Assembly: GCA_017440575.1 (NCBI GenBank)
Contig: JAFSGY010000047.1
Location: 1-60,101 of the forward strand
Length of the DNA: 60,101 bases
Origin: Lachnospiraceae bacterium
GTDB taxonomy: Bacteria; Bacillota; Clostridia; Lachnospirales; Lachnospiraceae
Direction: 5' to 3'
Part shown: piece by piece, positions 35,744-43,716 of the stretch
How the letters are laid out: each line of letters begins with the position of its first letter
Numbering within the stretch: position 1 is the stretch's first letter
The notes under the pieces: generated by a model
Told to the model about the DNA's origin: nothing
Seen by the model: only the letters and a program-made list of their open reading frames with translations
Database searches by the model: none
Position numbers and translations under genes: made by a program

Positions 35744-36105
35744 TGGCGTAGACTTGGCACGTGACATATCTTGTCACAGTAGCTTAGGTTCAGCGTAGCT
35801 GAGCCGAGCGTTGTGGCAAAGGATGTCACTTAGCCATGTCATGCTCATCAGCCGCCGAAGGCGGAACTTGGCACATGGTTAGTATTACCCATGTGCCTGT
35901 AGCAAGCACTCTCAATATATGATAAATACTGATAAAACCCCTGCTACATTTCAATGTAGCAAAAGAAGCATTTCAGCTATCCCAGTTTTGGGATTTACAT
36001 TCCCACTAATCCAAAAGACAACCTTTTTCATATATGTAATAATGTGTACATCAGCTGATACAAAGAACAAATTAACAGTTTTTCTTAAAGAAAGTGAGGT
36101 AAAAA
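35744..36105. other. Rolling-circle origin region
   Basis: A 362-bp non-coding span. Its left 155 bp hold four perfect or near-perfect hairpins in a row: GTGACA/TGTCAC (35761-35777), GGTTCAGC/GCTGAGCC (35787-35805), CCGCC/GGCGG (35852-35864), and the nonanucleotide hairpin (35870-35897). A repeated ACTTGGCAC at 35752 and 35866 could be a Rep-binding iteron. GCTACAT/ATGTAGC forms a further hairpin near 35943-35960. The right part is plain A/T-rich leader of the next gene. Confidence 0.75.
35870..35897. other. CRESS-type nonanucleotide stem-loop (probable dso)
   Basis: GGCACATGG (35870-35878) and CCATGTGCC (35889-35897) form a perfect 9-bp stem. The 10-base loop TTAGTATTAC carries TAGTATTAC at 35880-35888, identical to the nonanucleotide at circovirus and nanovirus origins, where the Rep tyrosine nicks TAGTATT|AC. 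Here the nick would fall between 35886 and 35887. Confidence 0.85.
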
Positions 36106-36570
36106 ATGGTTTTTTATAATATGCTTCATAAAATCTCACCAGAAATTGCAGAGATTTATAAGGATGTTTATGTAGAGTTAGTTACTGGCATGAATGGTAT
36201 GACACTTCGCGATTTAATGATTGATTTTGGGATTTGCCCATATCAGTCAGATTCTTTGGAAGTCTTATCACAGGATTTTAAAAGTGTTGTTCTTTGCGAG
36301 TTATTAAATGACCGTAGATTTCAAGAGTTGCCTGTTAAAAGAGCTTATGCATATGAAGCAGATGGAGTCACCCAGTTTGTATACATTCTTTCAACAAAAA
36401 AGTGTTTAGGGTGTGGAAAGAAACATAATATTGTGCTTGTTGATAATGGAAAAGGTTATGGTTTACATGTTTTTCAAGAGGTACCAACACCTCATCGAAC
36501 GATTGCCACACCATCTTGTGTATATGATGTGATTGGGCATTTTCTTAAGGAGCATGAGTATGAACGATGA
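36106..36570 (+). CDS. Unknown CxxC protein upstream of rep
   Basis: A 154-residue soluble protein starting MVFYNMLHKISPEIAEIYKD. A CLGCGKKH motif could bind a metal. It ends GHFLKEHEYER. I do not recognise a family. It overlaps the rep start by 11 bp and is probably made with it; a role in replication control is possible but unproved. GAGG lies about 10 bp before the ATG. Confidence 0.6.
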   Translation: MVFYNMLHKISPEIAEIYKDVYVELVTGMNGMTLRDLMIDFGICPYQSDSLEVLSQDFKSVVLCELLNDRRFQELPVKRAYAYEADGVTQFVYILSTKKCLGCGKKHNIVLVDNGKGYGLHVFQEVPTPHRTIATPSCVYDVIGHFLKEHEYER

Positions 36571-37573
36571 TTCGCAATTCAGACGTGTTCAATTGACAAT
36601 TAACAATCCTACGGAGCATGGTTTCGACCATGCTCGCATAAAAGAAGAATTGGCACGAATAAAACCCTGCATTTATTGGATTATTTGCGATGAAGTCGGT
36701 GGAAAAGATGGTACTGAACACACTCATGTTTATGGAGTATTTAGGTCACCTGTTCGTTATAACACAATAAAGCGGCGTTTTCCGCCTGCTCATATTGAAA
36801 AGCCTGTTGCCAGTCATCAAGCAAATATAGATTATGTGACAAAAACTGGAAAATGGATTGATAGTGATAAGGGTGCAACCAGTCTGCCTAATACTCTGGA
36901 AGAATGGGGGGAACGCCCTATAGATTCACAAGGAACTGATGAGAAATTGCGTATATTATATCAGCTTATTAAGGATGGCTATTCTAACTTTGAAATCTTG
37001 GAGAAATGTTCAGACTACCTGTTCGATATTGATAAGATTGACCGTGTCCGTTTACTTCTCAAAAATGAAGAATTCAAACATGTATTTCGTGATATTTCTT
37101 GCATTTATGTGTTTGGTGAAACAAACACAAATAAAACAAGAACCCATATGGATAAATATGGCTATTCAAATGTATATCGCATAACTAACTATAGCGGTAA
37201 TGCAATATGGGATGGATATAATGCAAATGATGTTGTAATTTTTGAAGAATTTCGTAGTCAGTTGCCAATTAGCGAGATATTGGTTTGGTGCGAAGGATAC
37301 CCAAACTGTTCTTTACGTGCAAGGTATCATGACAAGGTAGCATGCTTTACAACCGTGATTTTCATAAGCAACATTCCTCTAGAAGAACAATATCCAAATG
37401 TACAGCAGGATTCACCAGAGACTTGGCGAGCATTTCTTCGAAGAATCCAGAAAGTGATACACCACAAGAGCAAAGGCGAAATTATCACTTATGATTCTGT
37501 AGAAGCATACCTTCATCGCAACGAAAAGTTCCATGAACTGTCTGTTGATGAAGAAAAAGATTTACCATTTTAA
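36560..37573 (+). CDS. rep: Rep: HUH endonuclease with superfamily-3 helicase (CRESS type)
   Basis: A 337-residue protein from ATG 36560, chosen because AAGGAG at 36547-36552 is 7 bp upstream. The rolling-circle motifs are I VQLTINNP (10-17), II EHTHVYG with H54/H56 (HUH), and III YVTK with nicking Tyr92 and Lys95. The helicase has Walker A GETNTNKT (186-193), Walker B VVIFEE (225-230) and motif C FISN (268-271). This layout is that of CRESS-DNA virus Reps and bacterial pCRESS-type plasmids. It should nick the TAGTATTAC hairpin upstream and unwind the DNA. Walker A has Asn in place of the usual Gly before Lys. Confidence 0.9.
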   Translation: MNDDSQFRRVQLTINNPTEHGFDHARIKEELARIKPCIYWIICDEVGGKDGTEHTHVYGVFRSPVRYNTIKRRFPPAHIEKPVASHQANIDYVTKTGKWIDSDKGATSLPNTLEEWGERPIDSQGTDEKLRILYQLIKDGYSNFEILEKCSDYLFDIDKIDRVRLLLKNEEFKHVFRDISCIYVFGETNTNKTRTHMDKYGYSNVYRITNYSGNAIWDGYNANDVVIFEEFRSQLPISEILVWCEGYPNCSLRARYHDKVACFTTVIFISNIPLEEQYPNVQQDSPETWRAFLRRIQKVIHHKSKGEIITYDSVEAYLHRNEKFHELSVDEEKDLPF

Positions 37574-37622
37574 TGTTAACTTGGGTGGGATTCTCCCACC
37601 CTTTTAAAAGAAAGGAGTTTTT

Positions 37623-38162
37623 ATGAGAACAAAAAAGACATTTGATAACGTAATTCCAGTAACCAAGAATACAAAGCTTGCAGGTGAGCTAGTTAACGCT
37701 AAACTCACAGCATTACAGGCTGAGTATGTAGCTAGTAGGTTTAATGCACCTATAGGTAAAGTATTGCAGGATGATATTATTTCTTCTGTTGGCAACTCAG
37801 AAAGTAGGATGGTTCGTTTTCCTGCTTATAATCTGTATCAGTTAACACAGGCATTTTATAACGATTTCTTTCGTTATGCTTTACATCATGGAGCATTTAA
37901 AGACGTTCCTGTGTTGGCTCAGTATGAGTTTCCAGATTTTTGTGAAAGATACATCAACATATTTGTTTTAGGTGGCGATGATAAGTCTATGTTTGTTATT
38001 TGTGAGGACTATCAAAATGATAAAGTATTCATGCAACAAATAACTTCTATGCCACGTGCTGGTAAAGTGCCTATGGAACAGGTTGCTAATTCCTCTGTGA
38101 AGAAAGTATCTGACATCTGGAATTATCATCACAATGCTTTTATGGGATTCGGTGTATTTTAG
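37623..38162 (+). CDS. Unknown protein downstream of rep
   Basis: A 179-residue protein starting MRTKKTFDNVIPVTKNTKLA. It has mixed helices and strands and no recognisable motif. The segment FPDFCERYINIFVLGGDDKS suggests a small alpha/beta core. AAAGGAG precedes the ATG. It follows rep by 49 bp and is likely in the same transcript. Confidence 0.55.
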   Translation: MRTKKTFDNVIPVTKNTKLAGELVNAKLTALQAEYVASRFNAPIGKVLQDDIISSVGNSESRMVRFPAYNLYQLTQAFYNDFFRYALHHGAFKDVPVLAQYEFPDFCERYINIFVLGGDDKSMFVICEDYQNDKVFMQQITSMPRAGKVPMEQVANSSVKKVSDIWNYHHNAFMGFGVF

Positions 38163-38179
38163 AAAAGAGGTGAGCTTTT

Positions 38180-38413
38180 TTGTTAAAGTGTTTTGTACAG
38201 CCTTTTACATACTGGCAGATTAAAAAGATACTAAAGTTTGAGTACTGGATTGATTTAGAACGTGTTTATCACTATAAAGGTAACCGTTATGGAAATCCGA
38301 ACAGATATATCCTGTTACATGAAGATGGTACGCTCGCATTTCCACAAGAGGTCACTCTGGATAATTTACGTGAGTATCTGACTCAACAGGGTTACACCAC
38401 AGACTATGAATAG
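38180..38413 (+). CDS. Small unknown protein upstream of integrase
   Basis: A 77-residue protein beginning with TTG at 38180, after AGAGGTGAG. It contains many aromatic and basic residues (YWQIKKILKFEYWIDLERVY). Its position immediately upstream of an integrase is where excisionases lie, but no clear excisionase fold is visible. Two small terminator-like hairpins (38426-38442 and 38475-38489) separate it from int. Confidence 0.5.
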   Translation: MLKCFVQPFTYWQIKKILKFEYWIDLERVYHYKGNRYGNPNRYILLHEDGTLAFPQEVTLDNLREYLTQQGYTTDYE

Positions 38414-38499
38414 TTAGAAAGGGTAAGGTAGTTACCTTTTTCAATAAAGTAATCGAATAGAAAAAAGAAGTCACTGCGTAACGCCTTTTTGGTATACAG

Positions 38500-39774
38500 A
38501 TGGAAATCAATGAAGAAATGTTGAAATTTTTACTTAAAAAGGCTAACATATCAAGTATAGATGAGGTGTCGAATAGATATGAATTTATGACGAATAAACA
38601 AATATTAGCTGAACACCCATATGCAATTACAACTAATAAAGATGGTCGATTTTCGACTTATGTTCCAGATGAATCAAAACCATCTAAAAGAAAAAAGCTT
38701 GTTAAGCCATCTCAGAAAGAGTTGGAACAAGCAATTGTAAAGTATTATAAGGAGCGTGAAAAGAGCAAAAAGAAATTATGTTTAAAAGACCTTTATCCAG
38801 AATGGCTTGAATATAAAGCATTGCATACAGATTCCAGTGCTTATATTAAAACAATTGATGAATTATGGCGTTCTTTCTATATTAATAATAAGATTATTAC
38901 AATACCGATTGAGGAATTGGATGAAGTAACTTTAGATACTTGGGCTTGTTCAATGGTAAAGAATCATAAAATGACAAAAAAGAAATATTATAATATGTCG
39001 ATTATAATACGTCAGTCATTAGAGTATGCAGTAAAGAAGAAAATTATTGCAGATAATCCATATGAAAAAGTGAAAATAGATAAAAAGCTATTTCGAAATC
39101 AGAGGAAAAAACCAGATGAAACACAAGTGTATCTAATGGATGAGCAACCTTTAGTAGAGAAGCAAGCATTTGAAGATTTTAAAATGACTGGGTGTTCTGC
39201 TAGTCTTGCTATTCCGTTTGCATTTCAAGCAGGTATGCGTATATCTGAGTTAGCGGCTTTGAAATGGTCGGATATTGGAGAAGAAAAAGAAAACTATATT
39301 CACGTAAGTCGTATGGAAGTTAGAGAGTTTGATAGGTTACCGAATGGTTCTTGGAGTAAAGAGAGATATGTTATAGTGGAACGTACCAAATCAGATGCAG
39401 GTAATCGAAATGTCTATCTGACTACATCGGCTCGTAGCATTTTGGAGCAAGCAAAAGAGAGTAATCGGATAAATGGATATGCGGATTCAGAGTATATCTT
39501 TTTAAATAAGAAAGGTCGGGCAACAGCAAGAGCATTAAATACCATATTAAGAAGATGTTGTAATCTGGTTAATATATCTGAAAAAGGTATGCATGCCATA
39601 AGGAAAAATTATATATCTACACTAATTGATTCAAATGATATAAGCATTAATTATATCCGTGAAATGGTTGGGCATGTAGACGAAAGGACAACATACTCAA
39701 ACTACTGTTATAACCGAAAATCACAAGACCAAACAGCACTAGATATGGAAAAAGCTCTTGTACATAATTTTTAA
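38500..39774 (+). CDS. int: Tyrosine-recombinase integrase
   Basis: A 424-residue site-specific integrase. An N-terminal arm-binding region and core-binding domain (about 100-200) precede the catalytic domain. Arg247 in FQAGMRISELAALKW, Lys297 in RTKSD, His365 and Arg368 in MHAIRKN, His392 in MVGH and nucleophile Tyr402 in TTYSNYCY form the catalytic set. It lies 95 bp from attR, pointing at the tRNA. A terminator (39829-39866) follows. Confidence 0.93.
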   Translation: MEINEEMLKFLLKKANISSIDEVSNRYEFMTNKQILAEHPYAITTNKDGRFSTYVPDESKPSKRKKLVKPSQKELEQAIVKYYKEREKSKKKLCLKDLYPEWLEYKALHTDSSAYIKTIDELWRSFYINNKIITIPIEELDEVTLDTWACSMVKNHKMTKKKYYNMSIIIRQSLEYAVKKKIIADNPYEKVKIDKKLFRNQRKKPDETQVYLMDEQPLVEKQAFEDFKMTGCSASLAIPFAFQAGMRISELAALKWSDIGEEKENYIHVSRMEVREFDRLPNGSWSKERYVIVERTKSDAGNRNVYLTTSARSILEQAKESNRINGYADSEYIFLNKKGRATARALNTILRRCCNLVNISEKGMHAIRKNYISTLIDSNDISINYIREMVGHVDERTTYSNYCYNRKSQDQTALDMEKALVHNF

Positions 39775-39795
39775 TTTGTTCTCAACTGTTCTCAA
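39775..39795. promoter_or_regulatory. Right integrase arm-site pair
   Basis: TTTGTTCTCAA at 39775-39785 and CTGTTCTCAA at 39786-39795 repeat the left arm motifs. Confidence 0.55.
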
Positions 39796-39828
39796 AAAAG
39801 TAGCAAATTTGAGACAAATAAAAAAAGC

Positions 39829-39866
39829 GAGAAACCTTTGTAAAGACTAGGGTTTCTCATTTTTTA
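39829..39866 (+). terminator. Terminator after integrase
   Basis: GAGAAACC pairs with GGTTTCTC (39851-39858) and is followed by a T-run. Confidence 0.8.
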
Positions 39867-39869
39867 GAC

Positions 39870-39895
39870 CAATCGATGCGACAGGATTTGAACCT
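39870..39895. repeat. attR, right 26-bp direct repeat
   Basis: The second copy of the att repeat, lying inside the 3' end of the intact tRNA-Pro gene. Confidence 0.9.
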
Positions 39896-39946
39896 GCGAC
39901 CTCCGCGTCCCGAACGCGGCGCTCTACCAAGCTGAGCCACGCATCG
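39873..39946 (-). tRNA. tRNA-Pro (CGG), element target
   Basis: A 74-nt cloverleaf on the minus strand. The acceptor CGATGCG pairs with CGCATCG; the anticodon stem CCGCG/CGCGG encloses TTCGGGA with anticodon CGG. The T-arm contains GGTTCAAATCC. CCA is not encoded. Its 3' end overlaps attR, so integration keeps the tRNA functional. Confidence 0.95.
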
Positions 39947-39959
39947 AAGTAACAATATT

Positions 39960-39987
39960 ATTATACAGATTTCTATGATTATTTCAA
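39960..39987 (-). promoter_or_regulatory. Promoter of tRNA-Pro
   Basis: On the minus strand TTGAAA (39982-39987) and TATAAT (39960-39965) are 16 bp apart. Confidence 0.7.
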
Positions 39988-40098
39988 GATAAAGTTAAAA
40001 TTTTTTTGAATAATATTCAAGTAGATATCAGCAAAAAATTGGATTATACTTAAAGTACTACAAATTGTGAAATGAAGTTAGAAAGGATGGTTTGTTTT

Positions 40099-40893
40099 AT
40101 GGCATTATTACATGTAAATTTTTTTTCCGATGTATTAGGTAAATCTACGGCAATGTATGTGATTTTACCACAGAGAACCAAGCATCAGATTGGTATGGCC
40201 GGAGTAAGACCTGAGGGAAAGTACCCGGTTTTATATCTATTGCATGGACTGAGTGATGATTATACAATTTGGCAGAGAAGGACAAGTATTGAACGTTATG
40301 TAGCAGATATGGGAATTGCAGTGGTTATGCCAGATGCAGACACGTCCTTTTATTCTGATATGGTGCATGGAAGAAAATACTGGACATTTTTAAGTGAGGA
40401 ACTTCCTGAAATCGTACATGATTTCTTTCCGAATATATCCGAGGAAAGAGAAGATACCTTTGTAGCCGGTCTTTCTATGGGAGGCTATGGTGCTTATAAG
40501 CTTGCTTTGGGAACAGATCGGTTTGCAGCAGCAGCATCGCTTTCAGGAGCCGTGGATTTACCGGTTGAGCTGGCAAGAGAGGATAGAGTAAAGGCTAACG
40601 GAGAGCTTTGGAATACCATATATGGGGATTTCAATACAGTAAAAGGTTCAAAAAATGATGTGCTATATTTGGCAGAGGAGAAGAAAAAGAGCGGAAAGCC
40701 ACTGCCAAAGCTGTATATGTGGTGTGGAACGGAAGACTTTATCTATGATTTGAGCGTTAGTGCACATAAGAGATTAAATGAGTTGGAGTATGACCTTGTT
40801 TATGAGGAATCTTCAGGAGATCATCAATGGAAATACTGGGATGAAAAGATACAGACCGTTTTAAACTGGCTCCCTTTAGGAATGAAAGAATAG
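40099..40893 (+). CDS. EstA-like esterase
   Basis: A 264-residue cytosolic alpha/beta-hydrolase of the tributyrin-esterase/esterase-D group. The nucleophile elbow is GLSMGGYGA, the oxyanion region LLHGLSDDYTIW, and the family motif MPDADTSFYSDM. A catalytic His lies in GDHQWKYWDE. I start at ATG 40099 (MALLHVNFFSDVLGKST) rather than upstream ATGs because it fits the family. Likely acts on small acyl or acetyl esters. Confidence 0.85.
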   Translation: MALLHVNFFSDVLGKSTAMYVILPQRTKHQIGMAGVRPEGKYPVLYLLHGLSDDYTIWQRRTSIERYVADMGIAVVMPDADTSFYSDMVHGRKYWTFLSEELPEIVHDFFPNISEEREDTFVAGLSMGGYGAYKLALGTDRFAAAASLSGAVDLPVELAREDRVKANGELWNTIYGDFNTVKGSKNDVLYLAEEKKKSGKPLPKLYMWCGTEDFIYDLSVSAHKRLNELEYDLVYEESSGDHQWKYWDEKIQTVLNWLPLGMKE

Positions 40894-40913
40894 GAAAATA
40901 GTGTTAACATAAC

Positions 40914-40942
40914 TTGACATCTTAAAATACCATAAATATAAT
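40914..40942 (+). promoter_or_regulatory. Consensus promoter of the secreted protein gene
   Basis: TTGACA at 40914-40919, exactly 17 bp, and TATAAT at 40937-40942, a perfect housekeeping promoter. Confidence 0.85.
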
Positions 40943-40984
40943 AGAATCCAAGTTGCAAAACCAAGAGAGAGTATAAGTTAAAAA

Positions 40985-41003
40985 GTCTGTATGAGATACA
41001 GAC
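40985..41003 (+). promoter_or_regulatory. Leader hairpin before the secreted protein
   Basis: GTCTGTAT-GAG-ATACAGAC, a perfect 8-bp stem in the leader, about 8 bases before the AAAGGG ribosome site. It may stabilise a highly expressed mRNA. Confidence 0.5.
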
Positions 41004-41024
41004 AAAAGAGAAAGGGTTTTTGAG

Positions 41025-42260
41025 ATGAGAGAGTTAAAGAAATTAGGCGTTGTTTTTGCGCTTGCATTAACAGTAGCTATGTCTGGAGCAAATGCAAAAA
41101 CTGTAATGGCAGCAGAGGAAGCTGTTGTAACAGAAGCTGTAGAAGAAGTAGTAGTATCAGAGAGCGAAGAAGAAGTAGCAAGTGAGGAAACAGTAGTAAC
41201 AGAAGAAGTAGCAAGCGAAGAAGCAGTTACAACAGAAGCTGTAGAAGAAGTAGTTACAACAGAGATTACAGAAGAAGTAACAAGTGAAGAAGCAGTTATA
41301 GCAGAAGTTACAGAAAATGAACCGGTTGTTGCATGTGAACCGGTTGCACTGATGTCACTTCGTGAAGAACCGGCAGTTGCTTCAGAAGAAAATGTAACCT
41401 TAAAGGATGCATATGGCTATACAACATGGACAAAGGAAAATTACTTTGATCCTGAAACAAAGAAAAATGAAGTAAGACTGGAAGGTGAAGAAGGCGAGGA
41501 ATTAAGCACTTTCTTTAAGGTTAACTTTATTGGTGCAAATACTACGGAATTTGTAAATGACGAAAATCTTACAAGCTATTGTACCAATCTTCCTTCCGGA
41601 TTAGAAATAATCAAGTATACCAATAATCATAATGTAAATATGATGAGAGTAGAATTAAAGGGAACAGCAGAAGCTGGAAACTATGATGTTGTATTTACTG
41701 TTCCAACAGATAAGCTGGTGGCAAAGGAAGGTTATCAGATACCGGAAAAAGGAATTTCTGTAACGATTTATTTAACTGTAAATGGACATCTAATTCCTGT
41801 AACTGTACCAGCTCCAGAGCATAATCATAGCTATCACTGGGATGTAACAAGAGCTGCAACAGAATCACAGGATGGAGAAGAGGTCTATATTTGTGATTGT
41901 GGTCATATTGAAGCTACGAGAGTGATTAGTGCTTATGGATTATGGCTTGATTCTGTAGAACAACAGATTCTTAATGCAGAGGAGAATGCAGTCGTAGAGA
42001 TTAAGACAGAAATTTGGAATACTTATAGCAAGGATATTATGAGTGCTTTAAGTGAGAGATCAGACGTAACTTTAGTTACTACATTTGGAGCAGGTGAAGA
42101 TGCTATAACATTTACGATTCCAGCTGGTGCATGTACCTTGATTGAAGATGAGGCTACTGCTCTTGCGGGTTCCGTGGATGAAGCAACAGGCGTTGCTCCT
42201 GCTACAGAAGAGACACAGTGGTTTGGCTATCAGTTTTTATCTGGAGCATATAATAACTAA
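41025..42260 (+). CDS. Secreted Glu/Val-rich surface protein
   Basis: A 411-residue exported protein. The signal peptide MRELKKLGVVFALALTVAMS ends near ANAKTVMAAEE. Residues 30-110 are a Glu/Val/Thr/Ala repeat (EEVASEE, TTEAVEEVVTTE). A beta-rich domain follows, and about residues 270-305 carry HNHSYHWDVTRAATESQDGE plus CDCG, a Cys-containing module seen in many clostridial surface proteins. No LPXTG or membrane anchor is visible. Function unknown; expressed from a consensus promoter. Confidence 0.75.
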   Translation: MRELKKLGVVFALALTVAMSGANAKTVMAAEEAVVTEAVEEVVVSESEEEVASEETVVTEEVASEEAVTTEAVEEVVTTEITEEVTSEEAVIAEVTENEPVVACEPVALMSLREEPAVASEENVTLKDAYGYTTWTKENYFDPETKKNEVRLEGEEGEELSTFFKVNFIGANTTEFVNDENLTSYCTNLPSGLEIIKYTNNHNVNMMRVELKGTAEAGNYDVVFTVPTDKLVAKEGYQIPEKGISVTIYLTVNGHLIPVTVPAPEHNHSYHWDVTRAATESQDGEEVYICDCGHIEATRVISAYGLWLDSVEQQILNAEENAVVEIKTEIWNTYSKDIMSALSERSDVTLVTTFGAGEDAITFTIPAGACTLIEDEATALAGSVDEATGVAPATEETQWFGYQFLSGAYNN

Positions 42261-42291
42261 ATAATAGAATTATAACGATATGAATAGAATT

Positions 42292-42337
42292 CCGGTATCA
42301 TTTGGTTTTGCAACTTTCCGATACCGGGATTTTTTTG
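42292..42337 (+). terminator. Terminator after the secreted protein
   Basis: CCGGTATC pairs with GATACCGG over a long loop, before a seven-base T-run. Confidence 0.8.
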
Positions 42338-42444
42338 TTTTTTACAGAATATCCTCTTGAATTCTTCATTTAAAGTGCTATATTAATTCATGGAAATAAA
42401 AATTTATACTTTTTTTATAATTCCTGTAAGGCAGGATGAGGAGA

Positions 42445-42464
42445 CTATTGATTTTTATCAATAG
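42445..42464 (+). promoter_or_regulatory. Leader hairpin before the antiporter
   Basis: CTATTGAT-TTTT-ATCAATAG, a perfect 8-bp stem just before the GGAGG ribosome site. Confidence 0.5.
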
Positions 42465-42479
42465 AATGGAGGATTTATT

Positions 42480-43664
42480 ATGGAAGCATATGCAGTGTTT
42501 AAGGATCTGGCTATTATTATCATTGCAGCTAAGGTCTGTGGTATTGTAGCAAGGAAGCTGAAAGCACCTCAGGTAGTTGGTATGATTATCGCAGGCTTGT
42601 TGATTGGGCCAAGTGTATTAGGCTGGGTAGAGCAGACGGATTTCCTGACACAGATGGCAGAGATTGGTGTTATTCTTTTGATGTTTTCAGCAGGGCTAGA
42701 AACGGACTTAAAAGAGCTTGTAAAAACAGGACCAATAGCAACGTTAATAGCAATAGCAGGCGTGTTTGTACCGCTTGTTATGGGTGCTATTTTATATATG
42801 ATGTTCTATGGCTGGGCAGCAGTTGGAACAGAGGAATTTTTTAAGGCAGTATTTATTGGCTGTATTATGACAGCGACCAGTGTAAGTATTACCGTTCAGT
42901 CACTTCGAGAGATGGGATATTTAAAGGGACGTGTTGGAACGACCATTCTGAGTGCAGCGATTATTGATGATATTATCGGTATTATCGTGCTTACCTTTGT
43001 AATTGGATTTAAGAATCCGGATTCTGATCCTTTTAAGGTTATTGTAAATACAGTTTTATTCTTTGTTGCAGCGATTATTGGCGGTATTATTGCTTATTAC
43101 ATTTTCAAAAAAGCAGATACCAGATATCCGCATACTAGAAGAATTCCAATTGCAAGTCTTGCATTATGCTTTATTCTTGCTTATGTAGCAGAGAAATTTT
43201 TTGGTATTGCAGATATTACTGGTGCTTATGTGGCAGGTATCATTCTTTGCAGTATTAAGGACTCCGAATATATCGAAGAAAAGGTGGATATTAACTCTTA
43301 CATGTTATTTGGACCTGTATTTTTTGCCAGCATTGGATTAAAGACAAGCATTGATAATATTGATTCTTCCTTAATTCTATTCTGTGTTGCTTTTGTTATT
43401 GTAGCATTAATTTCCAAAATTATAGGTTGTGGTCTGATGTCGAGAGCATGTGGATTTAAGGGATATGACTGTTTAAAAATCGGTGTGGGAATGATGACAA
43501 GAGGTGAGGTTGCCTTAATCGTATCGCAAAAGGGACTTTCTGTTGGCTTGATGTCCTCAGAATACTTTACAGCGGTAATTCTTTTGATTATTATCTCTTC
43601 TATTTCTGTGCCAATTTTATTAAAGCTGTTATATGCAAAGGCACCGGAAAAAAGTGTTGCTTAG
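42480..43664 (+). CDS. Cation:proton antiporter (CPA2 family)
   Basis: A 394-residue membrane protein with about 12 helices. The start of the family is clear in AKVCGIVARKLKAPQVVGMI and AGLLIGPSVLGWV. The ion-binding DD pair is in AAIIDDIIGIIVL. Members such as NapA/KefB exchange Na+ or K+ for H+ across the plasma membrane. No C-terminal NAD-binding TrkA domain, so it is of the short Na+/H+ type. Ion is not determined. GGAGG precedes the ATG. Confidence 0.9.
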   Translation: MEAYAVFKDLAIIIIAAKVCGIVARKLKAPQVVGMIIAGLLIGPSVLGWVEQTDFLTQMAEIGVILLMFSAGLETDLKELVKTGPIATLIAIAGVFVPLVMGAILYMMFYGWAAVGTEEFFKAVFIGCIMTATSVSITVQSLREMGYLKGRVGTTILSAAIIDDIIGIIVLTFVIGFKNPDSDPFKVIVNTVLFFVAAIIGGIIAYYIFKKADTRYPHTRRIPIASLALCFILAYVAEKFFGIADITGAYVAGIILCSIKDSEYIEEKVDINSYMLFGPVFFASIGLKTSIDNIDSSLILFCVAFVIVALISKIIGCGLMSRACGFKGYDCLKIGVGMMTRGEVALIVSQKGLSVGLMSSEYFTAVILLIIISSISVPILLKLLYAKAPEKSVA

Positions 43665-43684
43665 ACAATAAAATGAAAAGTAAT

Positions 43685-43716
43685 AAAAGCGTTGCAGCCT
43701 AGTCTGCAACGCTTTT
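43685..43716. terminator. Bidirectional terminator
   Basis: AAAAGCGTTGCAG and CTGCAACGCTTTT, a 13-bp stem serving the antiporter and the convergent MocR gene, whose last codons overlap it. Confidence 0.9.

Larger units (their letters stand above)
32016..39895. mobile_element. 7.9-kb integrated CRESS-Rep element in tRNA-Pro
   Basis: Bounded by the 26-bp att repeats, the element holds a tyrosine integrase next to the tRNA, an XRE regulator, a CRESS-type Rep, a nonanucleotide hairpin origin and five to six unknown small genes, plus a lipoprotein on the opposite strand. The tail TTTGTTCTCAA repeats occur at both ends as probable integrase arm sites. No conjugation genes or separate relaxase are present, so it is an integrative element or an integrated plasmid that depends on outside help for transfer. 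An excised circle would be 7,854 bp. Confidence 0.88.
39775..40098. other. Right junction region
   Basis: No protein gene. It contains the integrase arm sites, integrase terminator, attR and tRNA-Pro with its promoter. The last 110 bp before the esterase are A/T-rich, with a TATACT near 40045 as a possible -10 element. Confidence 0.7.

Noticed and set aside
35919-36119. Possible 66-residue gene after the origin hairpins
   Set aside because: No ribosome site and it overlaps the leader of the real gene at 36106; the span is better read as origin and leader.
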